Positions 8,905-17,578 of a DNA stretch of 64,000 bases are shown piece by piece. The notes under the pieces are model-generated. The model did no database searches. It was not told the origin of the DNA and saw only the letters and a program-made list of their open reading frames with translations. The position numbers and the translations under genes were made by a program. Positions within the stretch are counted from its first letter, which is position 1; the number at the start of each line of letters is the position of its first letter. The stretch is from Magnetospirillum gryphiswaldense MSR-1 v2 (GTDB taxonomy: Bacteria; Pseudomonadota; Alphaproteobacteria; Rhodospirillales; Magnetospirillaceae), in assembly GCF_000513295.1 (NCBI RefSeq), contig NC_023065.1, forward strand, positions 3,456,501 through 3,520,500, written 5' to 3'.

Positions 8905-10088
8905 GGCTGTTCCCCCCAGACGGCGTGCCAGTTTTCCTCGAGAGCCTTGCGGAAGCAGGCGGGAGAATAACGGGTTTCCGCCAAGTGCCGGGCGGCGCGC
9001 CCCAGGCGGTGGCGCAAGGCACGGTCGGCGACCAGACGCAACAGGGCTTCGGCCATGGCCTGGGCGGTGGAATCCACCAGCACGCCGGTCTCGCCGTCTT
9101 GCACATAATCCTGCGGGCCGCCGCAACGGGTGGAAACCACCGGCACGCCGCAGGCCATGGCTTCGATGCCGACGATGCCGAATCCTTCCTGCGCCGATGG
9201 CAGGGCGAAAACGTCCAGTCCCGCGTAAAAGCCGGGCAGATCCCGGCGCGGCAGCACCCCTTGCCATTGCACCAGCGCGTGGGCGCCCAGGGACCGGATC
9301 ATGGCGGCGGTGGAGGGATCGGGCTGTCCGGTCAGGCGCAGACGGATGCGCGGGTCACGGCCATGGGCGATGACGATGGCGCGGACCAGCAGCCCCAGAT
9401 TCTTGCGCGGATCGTTGGCTCGCCCGGCGAAACCGATGATGCCGGCTTCCGCCTCGGTGGTGGCGGGGCGATACAGATCGGGATCGGTGGGGATGGGCAT
9501 GATCCCGGCCCGGTCCATGGGGAAGCCCAGGCGGCGGAATATGCCAAGCGCATGATGGCCGACGGTGACGATGTGGCCGGTTCCGGCCAGGATGCGCCGC
9601 TCCATGGCCGCCTGCACCGGGCCGACGATTGTGCGGTCGATCAGGCGGCGCGGCCAGGCCATGGCCCGACGGCGGTCCAATCGGTCGCCCAGCATGTCGC
9701 TGGCGCACCACACCAGATGCGGCACTTCGGCGGTCCGCAGGGGATTGGATACCAAAACGGTACCGCCCACCGCCACATGACGGTCATGGGCGTCGATCAA
9801 TGCCCGCCAGCGCGGCGAATCCAGATAATAGGGAAATTCCAGCTCGGCCCAGCGGCAGCCCACGGCGATTGCGGCGCATTCGTCGTCGAAGCACCGCCCG
9901 GCCTCCGTCCGTGGGCAGCGCAGGCTCCAGGGCGGCGGGCTGAGATGGCGGTGGCTGGATAGCGGTGCGTAATAGGCGATGGTGATTTGATGTCCGCGCG
10001 CGGCCAGCTCCTGCGCCAGCAACCGGGTCTTGGCCGGAACGCCGCCCTCGAACGGGGGCAGGGTGATGATCAGGGTGCGCTGGGCCAT
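8901..10088 (-). CDS. GT4 family glycosyltransferase
   Basis: A 395-residue GT-B glycosyltransferase. The N-terminal P-P-F-E-G-G-V-P-A-K loop contacts acceptor in this family, and the donor domain contains G-R-A-N-D-P-R-K-N and P-S-A-Q-E-G-F-G-I-V-G-I-E-A-M-A, a clear E-x7-E motif. It lies nine bases downstream of the GT2-GT4 fusion gene in the minus operon. It is likely responsible for one linkage of the repeat unit assembled by the rfb-associated enzymes. Start ATG at 10088 follows a typical hydrophobic first strand. No donor can be assigned. Confidence 0.85.
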   Translation of the reverse strand: MAQRTLIITLPPFEGGVPAKTRLLAQELAARGHQITIAYYAPLSSHRHLSPPPWSLRCPRTEAGRCFDDECAAIAVGCRWAELEFPYYLDSPRWRALIDAHDRHVAVGGTVLVSNPLRTAEVPHLVWCASDMLGDRLDRRRAMAWPRRLIDRTIVGPVQAAMERRILAGTGHIVTVGHHALGIFRRLGFPMDRAGIMPIPTDPDLYRPATTEAEAGIIGFAGRANDPRKNLGLLVRAIVIAHGRDPRIRLRLTGQPDPSTAAMIRSLGAHALVQWQGVLPRRDLPGFYAGLDVFALPSAQEGFGIVGIEAMACGVPVVSTRCGGPQDYVQDGETGVLVDSTAQAMAEALLRLVADRALRHRLGRAARHLAETRYSPACFRKALEENWHAVWGEQP

Positions 10089-10097
10089 GACGGTGGA

Positions 10098-12113
10098 TCA
10101 ATCTCGCCGTGCGGCATCGACCAGAACATCGGCGGTCTTGGCGGCCGTCTGTTTCCAGGAATACTGTTGTGCCCGCTCCACGCCGCGGCGGCTGAGTTCG
10201 GCCCGGGCCGCCGGGTCGTCCAGCAGGCCGCTGATGGCCTCGGCCATGGCCTGGGTATCGAGCGGGTCGAACAGGCGGGCGGCGTCGCCCACCACTTCCG
10301 GCATGGCCGAGGTGTTGGAACTGGCGATGGGGGCGCCGCAGGCCATGGCCTCGACCAGCGGATTGCCGAAGGTTTCGATGGTCGAGGGGAAGACGAACAC
10401 GGTGCAGCTTCGATAAAGCTCGATCAGGCGTTCCTGCGAACAGCCGCCCAGGAAGGTGATCATGGCCCCCATGTTCAAGTGTTCGATCTGTCGCAGCAAT
10501 TCGCCATGATAATCGGGGTCGATGATGCGGCCGGCGATCAGCAGGCGGGCCGAAGGCTGATGGGCTTGCAGCAAGGCCATGGCCTTGATCAGGGTGTGCA
10601 GGTTTTTCTGCACATAGATGTCGCAGACCGCCAGCAAGGTGCTTTGCTCGCGGCGCACCGAAGCATCGGGGGTGAAGGCCGGGGCGATGCCGTGGTGGAT
10701 GATCTCGACGCGTTTGACGATGGAATCCGGCAGGCCGAAACTGAGGGAGCGGCGGGCGTAATCGGACACGGCGATGGCCCGGCGGCAGGTGATCAGCGAC
10801 AGGGCGGTGGCCAAGGCCAGCATGCCCCAATAGACCCGCTTGCTCAGACGCTTGTCCCGCTGCACCACGGCCAGCGAATTGCGCAACAGGATCACCGGAT
10901 TGGGGGCGGCGAAGGGACCATAATTGGCGGGGGAAAAGGTCACCACCGCCAGCATTTCGCGGGCCAGGATCGGCAAGGCGAACTGTTCCCACAATAAAAG
11001 TCGCAGGAAACCGGTCTTGAACTGTAACAGATGCAGGCGCACGCCTTCTGGCGGTTCGCCGAACAAAGTGTATTGGTCTTCGTGCAGCAGCAGATGGATC
11101 TCAAGCCGGTGGTCATCGGCCAGATCGCCCAGGATGTTGCGCAGATAGGTGACGCCGCCGCCGCTTTTGGCATGCAGGCCGTTGATCAGTACCGGCAGAC
11201 GGTCATGGGGCGCCTTGGTGGGGCCACGCGGGATCAGGCTCAAGACCAAGGCGACCCAGTTTCGCGGCAGCAGCGGCCATTGGCGCAGGGATCGGGTAAA
11301 GAACCGGCGGGCGCTGATCTGGTCGCCGGCTTCCTGATAAAGCCGCCCGGCCCCATAATGCAGGCTGGCCAGGCGGCGGCGAAAGCGCAGGGCGTCGCGC
11401 CACGAACGGTCCGTCAGGGAATCATAATGCATTCGCACCGCCAGCAGCGATGCCTGCATATGACGTTCCGCCGATTTGCTTTGCTGGCCGGGATGGATGC
11501 GGTACTTGCTGAGCATCAGGGGGAGAAAGCGGATGCGCGCCCCGGCCTTGACCAGCTTGAGCTGCAATTCATAATCCTCGGCGCTGCGCAGGGCGGCATC
11601 CTCGCTGACACCGCCGACCTGTTGCAGCAGCGAGCGGCGGATGATGGTCGCCGATGGCGACATGGCCGAGCCCTCGAACAACAGATTGCGCAATTGTGCC
11701 TGCCGTTCCGGCCCCGGCAGCCAATCGCGCAGGATGCGGCTGCCGTCCCAGAAATGCACCCCGTGGGTGACGATATCGGTGTCGTCGGTCAGATGCGGCA
11801 GACAGGTTTCCAGCTTGTCGGCGTGCCAGACATCGTCGGAATCAAGGAAGGCCACCCATTGTCCCCGGGCTTCGGTGATGCCGATATTGCGCGAGGCGGC
11901 GATGATGCCGTGATTGGCGAAGGTGATCAGACGGATGCGCGGATCGTTGATTTCCGCCACCACACTTTCGGTATGGTCGGCGGAGTGATTGTTGATGACG
12001 ATGGCTTCCCAATCGGTCACCCGTTGAGCCAGGACGGAGTGCAAGGCCTCGCGCAGCCAGTCGGCCTGATTGTAGGTGGGGATGATGATCGTGATCAGGG
12101 GAACATGGGTCAT
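10098..12113 (-). CDS. Bifunctional glycosyltransferase: GT2 domain fused to GT4 domain
   Basis: A 671-residue two-domain protein. Residues about 1-290 form a GT2 (GT-A) domain: I-I-I-P-T-Y-N-Q near the start, the metal-binding D-S-D-D near residue 92, and an S-A-E-D-Y-E segment later. From about residue 300 a GT4 domain begins with L-I-N-G-L-H-A-K-S-G-G-G-V-T-Y and ends with the E-x7-E motif in P-S-T-I-E-T-F-G-N-P. The linker lies around R-G-P-T-K-A-P. Such a fusion can build two consecutive linkages of a repeat unit. The ATG overlaps the upstream stop by four bases. There is no frameshift or stop between the halves, so the fusion is real in this sequence. Confidence 0.85.
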   Translation of the reverse strand: MTHVPLITIIIPTYNQADWLREALHSVLAQRVTDWEAIVINNHSADHTESVVAEINDPRIRLITFANHGIIAASRNIGITEARGQWVAFLDSDDVWHADKLETCLPHLTDDTDIVTHGVHFWDGSRILRDWLPGPERQAQLRNLLFEGSAMSPSATIIRRSLLQQVGGVSEDAALRSAEDYELQLKLVKAGARIRFLPLMLSKYRIHPGQQSKSAERHMQASLLAVRMHYDSLTDRSWRDALRFRRRLASLHYGAGRLYQEAGDQISARRFFTRSLRQWPLLPRNWVALVLSLIPRGPTKAPHDRLPVLINGLHAKSGGGVTYLRNILGDLADDHRLEIHLLLHEDQYTLFGEPPEGVRLHLLQFKTGFLRLLLWEQFALPILAREMLAVVTFSPANYGPFAAPNPVILLRNSLAVVQRDKRLSKRVYWGMLALATALSLITCRRAIAVSDYARRSLSFGLPDSIVKRVEIIHHGIAPAFTPDASVRREQSTLLAVCDIYVQKNLHTLIKAMALLQAHQPSARLLIAGRIIDPDYHGELLRQIEHLNMGAMITFLGGCSQERLIELYRSCTVFVFPSTIETFGNPLVEAMACGAPIASSNTSAMPEVVGDAARLFDPLDTQAMAEAISGLLDDPAARAELSRRGVERAQQYSWKQTAAKTADVLVDAARRD

Positions 12114-13057
12114 GGCGTAGCCTTGGCCTGGGCCAGACAGAAATCAAGGGTTTCGTCGATGGCCGCCGCCAGATCGGCTTGCGGGGTGAAACCGCAGGCA
12201 CGCAGCCTGTCGATCCGGTATTCCAACGGTGCCGCCGTTTCACCGGGGGCGGGGGCGGGGCGCTGCAAGGCGACGATCAGACCCTTGGCACGGGCGCGGG
12301 CCAGCACCAGATCGGCCATGGCCGCCGCACTCGTGCTGTGTCCGCTGCCCAAATTCATCAAGCCGTCGCCCCAGGCGTCCGGCGGAAGCGTCAGCAGATG
12401 GGCCAAGGCGTTTTCCACATCGGCCAGTGGGATGAAATCGCGGCTGACCAGACCGCTGCTTCGCATCACCAACGGTCCGCCCGCCGCCGCCGCCCGGCAT
12501 AAATCGTTGACCAGCAAGCCCCAGCGATCGATATCGGCATGGACCGGGGCGCCGATGGCGTTGGACAGGCGCAGGGCCAATGCGCCGATACGGCCCTGGG
12601 CGTGGGCGGCCAAGACGAAATCCTCGGCTACCCGGTTGCTGATGCCGTAAGGATGGCGGGGCAGCGGCAGCGTGGTTTCGTCCACCACGCCGTTCAGGCG
12701 GGCGCCGTAGACATGGGCGGTGGAAAACAGGACGAAGCGCCGGCAGCCGGCGGTGATGGCCGCTTCCAGCAGGCGGATGGTGTATTCACCGTTGATGCGC
12801 AGGGCTTGTATCGGATCACGGGCGCATTCGGCATCGGACAGGCCGGCCAGATGCACCACGGTCCGGCAGCCGGCGCACGCCGCCGCCACACTGGCCGGAT
12901 CGTCCCAATCCAGCACGATGGTTCGGGCATCCTTGGCCCAGATGGGTGAAAGCGGGCGACGGCTGGCCAAGCGGATATCATGGCCCCGCGTCAGCAGATG
13001 GCGGGCCAGACGCCCACCCACATAGCCGCTGCCGCCGGTGATCAGGATGGCGGTCAT
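12110..13057 (-). CDS. NAD(P)-dependent epimerase/reductase (extended SDR), atypical active site
   Basis: A 315-residue extended SDR with the Rossmann motif T-G-G-S-G-Y-V-G at residues 7-14 and a S-T-A-H-V-Y-G strand. The catalytic Y-x-x-x-K position reads Y-G-I-S-N (codon AAC at the Lys site), so the normally essential Lys is Asn. Either this is a diverged enzyme with altered mechanism or a nucleotide-sugar binding protein without the usual activity. By position after the RmlC-like gene it is the candidate reductase or epimerase that finishes a CDP-6-deoxyhexose. Start and stop overlap both neighbours by four bases. Confidence 0.75.
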   Translation of the reverse strand: MTAILITGGSGYVGGRLARHLLTRGHDIRLASRRPLSPIWAKDARTIVLDWDDPASVAAACAGCRTVVHLAGLSDAECARDPIQALRINGEYTIRLLEAAITAGCRRFVLFSTAHVYGARLNGVVDETTLPLPRHPYGISNRVAEDFVLAAHAQGRIGALALRLSNAIGAPVHADIDRWGLLVNDLCRAAAAGGPLVMRSSGLVSRDFIPLADVENALAHLLTLPPDAWGDGLMNLGSGHSTSAAAMADLVLARARAKGLIVALQRPAPAPGETAAPLEYRIDRLRACGFTPQADLAAAIDETLDFCLAQAKATP

Positions 13058-13500
13058 GGCCTCTCCCGCCAGACATAGGGGATGGACGGGTCGTCATGAT
13101 CCTTGCGTTCACCCTCGCTCGGGTCATGGGCAAGGGTGGCGCAATTGGCGACCAGGGCGGTTTCTCCGCCGACGCATTGAAAGCCGGTCCATAAGCCCGG
13201 CGGTACGCTGACCAGGGCATAATCATCATCGCCCAAAGCGATTTCCTGCACCTGACCATGGGTAAGGCTGTGTGGGCGAGGATCGAACAGGACGAAATTG
13301 ATGCGGCCCACCGGTACCGCGTAGTTCAGGCTCATGCGGTGGTGGTAGTGCCAGGCCTTGATCTTGCCAGGATGGACCGAGGAAAAGTAAATCTCGCCGA
13401 ATTGCTGGAAAACCGGAGAATCAACGCGCAACATATGCATCACCGCGCCCCGGTCGTCGGCGATACGGCGCAACGGGGTGAGGACGACACCGTCGATCAC
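13054..13500 (-). CDS. RmlC-like sugar 3,5-epimerase (cupin)
   Basis: A 148-residue cupin of the dTDP-4-dehydrorhamnose 3,5-epimerase type. The signature D-D-R-G-A-V-M-H (residues ~15-22), H-P-G-K-I-K-A-W-H-Y-H-H (the catalytic His of the RmlC family sits in this W-H-x-H segment) and V-P-P-G-L-W-T-G-F are all present. It is shorter than true RmlC (about 180 residues), as is common for RmlC-like proteins in other pathways. Next to rfbF/rfbG it would be expected to epimerise CDP-4-keto-6-deoxyglucose rather than dTDP substrate; that is inference from context. The gene overlaps both neighbours by ATGA. Confidence 0.8.
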   Translation of the reverse strand: MIDGVVLTPLRRIADDRGAVMHMLRVDSPVFQQFGEIYFSSVHPGKIKAWHYHHRMSLNYAVPVGRINFVLFDPRPHSLTHGQVQEIALGDDDYALVSVPPGLWTGFQCVGGETALVANCATLAHDPSEGERKDHDDPSIPYVWRERP

Positions 13501-14567
13501 CGGCTTGTGCCCATGTAATCGTTGATCTGGTTCTGGCAGACGGCGCGGGGCGAGGCGTTTTCACGGATGACCTGACGATACCAGCCGATGGTGCGGTCGA
13601 TGGTTTCATCCACTCCCCAGCGTGACCGCCAGGCCAGATCCACGGCGGCGCGGTCGGTGTTCAACTGCAACAGCCGGGCTTCGTGCGGGGCGTTGGCCTC
13701 GGGCGAGACCTGGAACGACCCTTCGCCCCAGACCTTGACCGCCTCGGCCACCAATTCGCCGACGGTACGGACCGAACCGACGGGCGGGCCGAAATTCCAG
13801 GCGCCGCCGAATTTCTTCGGCTGGTGCAGCAGCTGGGCGGCGACGGACAGATAGCCCGACAGCGGCTCCAACACATGCTGCCATGGGCGGGTGGCATGGG
13901 GGTTGCGCACCGGTACCGGCTGTCCGGCTTCCAGGGCGCGGATGCAATCGGGGATGATGCGGTCGCGGGCCCAATCGCCGCCGCCGATGACGTTGCCGGC
14001 ACGGGTGCTGGCGATGCCGAAGCCGGGGCGGGAGTCGAAATAGCTGGAGCAATAGGCGGAAAAAATGATTTCCGCCGCCGCTTTCGATGCCGAATAGGGG
14101 TCACGTCCGCCCAGTTCGTCGGTTTCGCGGTAGCCCCACACCCATTCCTTGTTTTCGTAGCACTTGTCCGAGGTGATGTAGACCGCCGCCCGCACCGAAT
14201 CGCTGGCACGCAGGCATTCCAGCAGGTTCAGCGATCCGCCCACATTGGTGTCGATGGTCTGCTTGGGCTGTTCATAGGACAGCCGCACCAGGGCCTGGGC
14301 GGCCAGATGGATGACCACTTCGGGCTGGGTTTCGGCGAAGACCTGGGACATATGATCGAGATCACGGACGTCGCCATCCACATGACGCATGTACTGGCGC
14401 AAGCCCAGCAGGTCGAACAGCGGACGCTCACCTTCGGGCGGCAGGGCATAGCCGGTGACCTCGGCTCCCAGTTCGGTCAGCCACAGACACAGCCACGACC
14501 CCTTGAAGCCGGTGTCGCCGGTGACCAGCACCCGCTTGCCCTTGAAGGCGGCGAACAGTTTTTCCAT
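13497..14567 (-). CDS. rfbG: CDP-glucose 4,6-dehydratase
   Basis: A 356-residue extended SDR with T-G-D-T-G-F-K-G-S-W at residues 16-25, which is characteristic of CDP-glucose 4,6-dehydratase, and the family segments V-R-L-S-Y-E-Q-P, I-T-S-D-K-C-Y-E-N and R-P-W-Q-H-V-L-E-P-L-S-G-Y. Tyr158 and Lys162 form Y-S-A-S-K. It converts CDP-glucose to CDP-4-dehydro-6-deoxyglucose in the cytoplasm, the entry point to CDP-linked 6-deoxy and 3,6-dideoxy sugars. ATG 14567 overlaps the rfbF stop as TGATG, with a GGAG nine bases upstream; an in-frame ATG three codons earlier (14576) is possible. No rfbH is present, so 3-deoxygenation is unlikely here. Confidence 0.93.
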   Translation of the reverse strand: MEKLFAAFKGKRVLVTGDTGFKGSWLCLWLTELGAEVTGYALPPEGERPLFDLLGLRQYMRHVDGDVRDLDHMSQVFAETQPEVVIHLAAQALVRLSYEQPKQTIDTNVGGSLNLLECLRASDSVRAAVYITSDKCYENKEWVWGYRETDELGGRDPYSASKAAAEIIFSAYCSSYFDSRPGFGIASTRAGNVIGGGDWARDRIIPDCIRALEAGQPVPVRNPHATRPWQHVLEPLSGYLSVAAQLLHQPKKFGGAWNFGPPVGSVRTVGELVAEAVKVWGEGSFQVSPEANAPHEARLLQLNTDRAAVDLAWRSRWGVDETIDRTIGWYRQVIRENASPRAVCQNQINDYMGTSR

Positions 14568-15346
14568 CACCAGCATCTCCACGGAGCCCGGTCCGCGTTC
14601 CACAGATCATTCAGCAGCGTATAGTCGCGATAGGTGTCCATGCATTGCCAGAAACCGTCATGGCGATAGACCATCAACTGGCCGTCGGCCACCACCTTGC
14701 GCATAGGATCTTGTTCCAGCATGACATTGTCGTCGCCGATGTAATCCAGCATTTTGCGGTTGCAGACGAAGTAGCCGCCGGAGATGCAGCCGCCGGTGGC
14801 CTGGGGCTTTTCGTTGAACTCGCGCACGCTGCCGTCGGCCTCGACCCCCAATTCGCCGAAGCGGCCGGGCGGACGTACGCCGGTGACGGTGACCAGCTTG
14901 CCGTGGCCGCGATGAAAATCGACCAGGGCATTGATGTCGATATCGGCGACGCCGTCGGCGTAGGTGAGCAGGAAGTCCTGGTCGTCGCCCAGATATTTGG
15001 CGATGCGCTTGACCCGGGTACCGGTCAGGGAATCGAGACCGGTTTCGGCCAGGGTGATCTTCCAACCGCTTTCGTCGTGATCGCCATGATAGTCGATGGC
15101 CTTCTCGCGCCCCAGCGTCAGGGTGAAGTCGCTGGTGAAGGCCTGATAGTTCAGGAAGAATTCCTTGATGGTGTGGCTTTTATAGCCCAGGCACAGCACG
15201 AACTCGGTGAAGCCGTGGGCGGCATAGGATTTCATCACATGCCACAGGATGGGTGCCGGCCCCACGGGGATCATCGGCTTTGGGATGTTGTCGGCGACGT
15301 CGCGGATACGCGTGCCCTGACCGCCGCAAAGAATGACGACTTTCAC
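14567..15346 (-). CDS. rfbF: Glucose-1-phosphate cytidylyltransferase
   Basis: A 259-residue nucleotidyltransferase. It begins V-V-I-L-C-G-G-Q-G-T-R-I-R (residues 3-15), with K-P-M-I-P-V-G-P and the family-typical Y-A-D-G-V-A-D-I-D and E-K-P motifs. Length and segments match RfbF/DdhA closely. It makes CDP-glucose from CTP and glucose 1-phosphate, supplying the adjacent RfbG. It is the first gene of the minus operon. The start is a GTG at 15346 preceded by an AGGTG about seven bases upstream, and a candidate promoter lies 30-60 bases further upstream. Confidence 0.93.
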   Translation of the reverse strand: MKVVILCGGQGTRIRDVADNIPKPMIPVGPAPILWHVMKSYAAHGFTEFVLCLGYKSHTIKEFFLNYQAFTSDFTLTLGREKAIDYHGDHDESGWKITLAETGLDSLTGTRVKRIAKYLGDDQDFLLTYADGVADIDINALVDFHRGHGKLVTVTGVRPPGRFGELGVEADGSVREFNEKPQATGGCISGGYFVCNRKMLDYIGDDNVMLEQDPMRKVVADGQLMVYRHDGFWQCMDTYRDYTLLNDLWNADRAPWRCW

Positions 15347-15556
15347 TTTGGAGCACCTAGCCTTTTGGAAAGCACACGAACCTAGCGGTCCCGGCTAGTG
15401 TTTGTCAATTATGGGCGTGGCGGAGCCGCACTATAACTCTATTGCGTCCACCAGACAGCTATGCCATGACCACGTCCCATAGTGCCGCTCGTCGGAGCAG
15501 GGAAACGGAAACCTAACGCACGACAATAGACGCCTCCTCTGCCGGTGGATCGTATC
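15347..15556. promoter_or_regulatory. Divergent intergenic region between the two large operons
   Basis: This 210-base gap is the longest in the window and separates the two divergent operons. I see no coding sequence, JUMPstart/ops element, tRNA or strong terminator. A TATAAC at 15432-15437 could serve the plus operon, but nothing resembling TTGACA stands 16-18 bases upstream. The plus leader would be about 110 bases if that box is used. The two start regions could be regulated together here. Confidence 0.55.
15379..15408 (-). promoter_or_regulatory. Candidate sigma70-like promoter for the minus operon
   Basis: On the minus strand a perfect TTGACA (15408-15403) is followed 18 bases later by TAGGTT (15384-15379), a weak -10 box matching three of six consensus bases. 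The GTG of rfbF starts 33 bases below. The -35 match is good, the -10 is poor, so this is a plausible but unproven promoter for the whole minus operon. Confidence 0.4.
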
Positions 15557-17524
15557 ATGCCTTTGTTAGACATCCTGTTTGTCGCCCCACCGCAACGGGC
15601 TTTTTTAGGGTATATTGTTCTGTTGTCAGGATTGTGTTGGCTTTCCGGCTTGATTTTGCGCCAACGTGGTGTTCTGGGCACGGCGTTCGGCTTTATGGTT
15701 TGGGCCGCAGCCAGTACTCTGGCCTTATTGGTTCTGCGCCAGTTCGGCGCCTCGATAAATTGGTTTATCCCCTTGTCGGCGTTGATCGCCGTTATTGGCG
15801 GCGGCGTATTGAGGCTGGCTTTGCCCGCGCCCCAGCCGCAGTTTGGCGGTCGATACTCGGCGATGCTGATCGTCATCATGCTGGCCTTGGTGATTTGGGT
15901 CCTGCGCATGATCCAACTGGATCCGTCCGCCAGCCTATCGTCGCATCATGGCTGGTATCCCTTATATATCGAGGATTCGTTCCAATTAGGCCGCTTCGCT
16001 CGGATCGAAGATTTCGCCTTCGGAAACGGCTATCTGGCGAGTATCTTTTTCAACCTCGATCTCATGGGGCTATCGGTTCTGGGTAAGAGCTTGGGCGTGT
16101 TCTCCGCCTGGCAGGCCTATAGCGCGGCGTCCATCCTTGCGGCCATTCTCAGTATTGGCGTGCTCGCCGAGGGCTTGGCCCGCTCACGGCCCGCTTTGCT
16201 GGCGTATGCGGGGCTGGTTCTGGCCTTATTGGCCTTTGATTTCTTGTACCGGACGACGTTGGCGCGCAATTGGGGCGACGCCCTGCTGTTCCTGCCTGGC
16301 GCGGTCATGCTGGTGACCATGACCCGTGAAGACGATTTGCGCACCCGGGCGCTGTGGACGGCTGCTGCTGCCATCTTCATGGTTGTCGGTCGGCATTATG
16401 GCGCTTTCTACGCAGGTATGATCATGCTGGTCGGGTACGGCTTGGTTTGGTCGCATCAAAAGCGGTGGGATTTAACGCCGTGGGTGGTTATAGGGCTGTT
16501 GTTGGTAGTGCTTTCGGTGCGCGACATCGCGTGCTTCCTGGTTCCGCCCAGTCCTTATTACCCCGGCTCCAAACTGATCGACGTGGCTGCGCCACCCAAA
16601 AACCTGTTATTGCAGGGAACCTTGAACGACCTTGGTATCTTGACCGACGGAGTTCTGGCCAGATTTTGGGTTGATTGGCGCAATATTTACCTGCTCGCCG
16701 GGATTGGCTTGATCGTCTTTTGGCTCCGGAACCGGTATCTGGGGAAGGCATGGTTGGCATTGGGTTTGGCGCCGTTCGGTCTGGTGCTGCTCCCGCAATT
16801 GCTTCAATACCTTACGCTTTATCGCTCAAGCCCGCCTTACAGCAAGGCGGCTCTTATCAGCTTGCACATGTTCAGCTGGTACCCGGCCTATGTGCTGGCC
16901 CATACGAGGTGGTCGCCGCCTTGGCGCACGGGTCGGTGTCGGGCAGCGCTGACGGTGTTGCTGGTGATGGCAGGCGTGGGGGGGGTGGTCCTGGTCCGTC
17001 AGGGGCAAAAGGCCGGCCTGGACTTCGGGAAGGGACCGAATGCGGTGCTGGAGGCGGCTTTCGATCGTTACCGCCAACACAACGTTGATCTGAATATCGC
17101 CGAAAGAATGCGTGTTGAGCTGACACCGGAACAGTTCGACGAGGTGGTCGATCGCCCGATCCTGTACCTGCACTACGAACCGGGTCTGGCCTTGCGGAAT
17201 TTCATCGGTGGTCATCTGATTTGCGACCTGGATTTCTGGGGCCCGACAGTGCATCAGGCCATGGCCGAGGTCTCGTCCTTGCGCGAAGTGGTCGCACGCT
17301 TGGGTTACCCCAGCATTTATTTCAGCTTTCCCGATCCTGGTCTTTACAGCCGCTATTACCCCGAGATCTGGTCGCGATTCGCGACCGAGGTGTTAGGCTT
17401 GCACGATGCGGACTGGATCGAGCACAAAATCGTCTATGGTAAGGTTGTTCTGCTGGTCCCGAGGCGTCCCGCCGATGCGGCGCCGCCGGCCTGCGCGGCC
17501 TTTTCGACCAACCATCGTCCTTGA
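15557..17524 (+). CDS. Large multi-pass membrane protein, possible GT-C glycosyltransferase or polymerase
   Basis: I do not recognise the family. The 655-residue protein has about twelve hydrophobic segments up to residue ~490, then a soluble C-terminal domain of about 150 residues. An S-H-H-G-W-Y-P-L-Y-I-E-D loop near residue 130 and repeated long loops resemble GT-C type proteins, where such acidic loops bind lipid-linked donors, but this is a shape argument only. A poly-G tract of eight lies at 16978-16985. It is the first gene of the plus operon. ATG 15557 has GGTGGA about eight bases upstream; a GTG four codons earlier (15545) is an alternative. It might be the polymerase or a ligand-transferring enzyme for the region. 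Confidence 0.65.
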   Translation: MPLLDILFVAPPQRAFLGYIVLLSGLCWLSGLILRQRGVLGTAFGFMVWAAASTLALLVLRQFGASINWFIPLSALIAVIGGGVLRLALPAPQPQFGGRYSAMLIVIMLALVIWVLRMIQLDPSASLSSHHGWYPLYIEDSFQLGRFARIEDFAFGNGYLASIFFNLDLMGLSVLGKSLGVFSAWQAYSAASILAAILSIGVLAEGLARSRPALLAYAGLVLALLAFDFLYRTTLARNWGDALLFLPGAVMLVTMTREDDLRTRALWTAAAAIFMVVGRHYGAFYAGMIMLVGYGLVWSHQKRWDLTPWVVIGLLLVVLSVRDIACFLVPPSPYYPGSKLIDVAAPPKNLLLQGTLNDLGILTDGVLARFWVDWRNIYLLAGIGLIVFWLRNRYLGKAWLALGLAPFGLVLLPQLLQYLTLYRSSPPYSKAALISLHMFSWYPAYVLAHTRWSPPWRTGRCRAALTVLLVMAGVGGVVLVRQGQKAGLDFGKGPNAVLEAAFDRYRQHNVDLNIAERMRVELTPEQFDEVVDRPILYLHYEPGLALRNFIGGHLICDLDFWGPTVHQAMAEVSSLREVVARLGYPSIYFSFPDPGLYSRYYPEIWSRFATEVLGLHDADWIEHKIVYGKVVLLVPRRPADAAPPACAAFSTNHRP

Positions 17525-17578
17525 CCCGCATGCGCCTAGCGTGGAACAAAGTCCGATCTTAATTCGGAGGGTAATCTG

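Noticed and set aside
11031-12650. A 539-codon open frame on the plus strand opposite the GT2-GT4 and SDR genes
   Set aside because: Its protein is low in recognisable motifs, rich in Gln/His/Gly, and runs antisense to two genes with clear catalytic motifs. High GC content creates such antisense frames.
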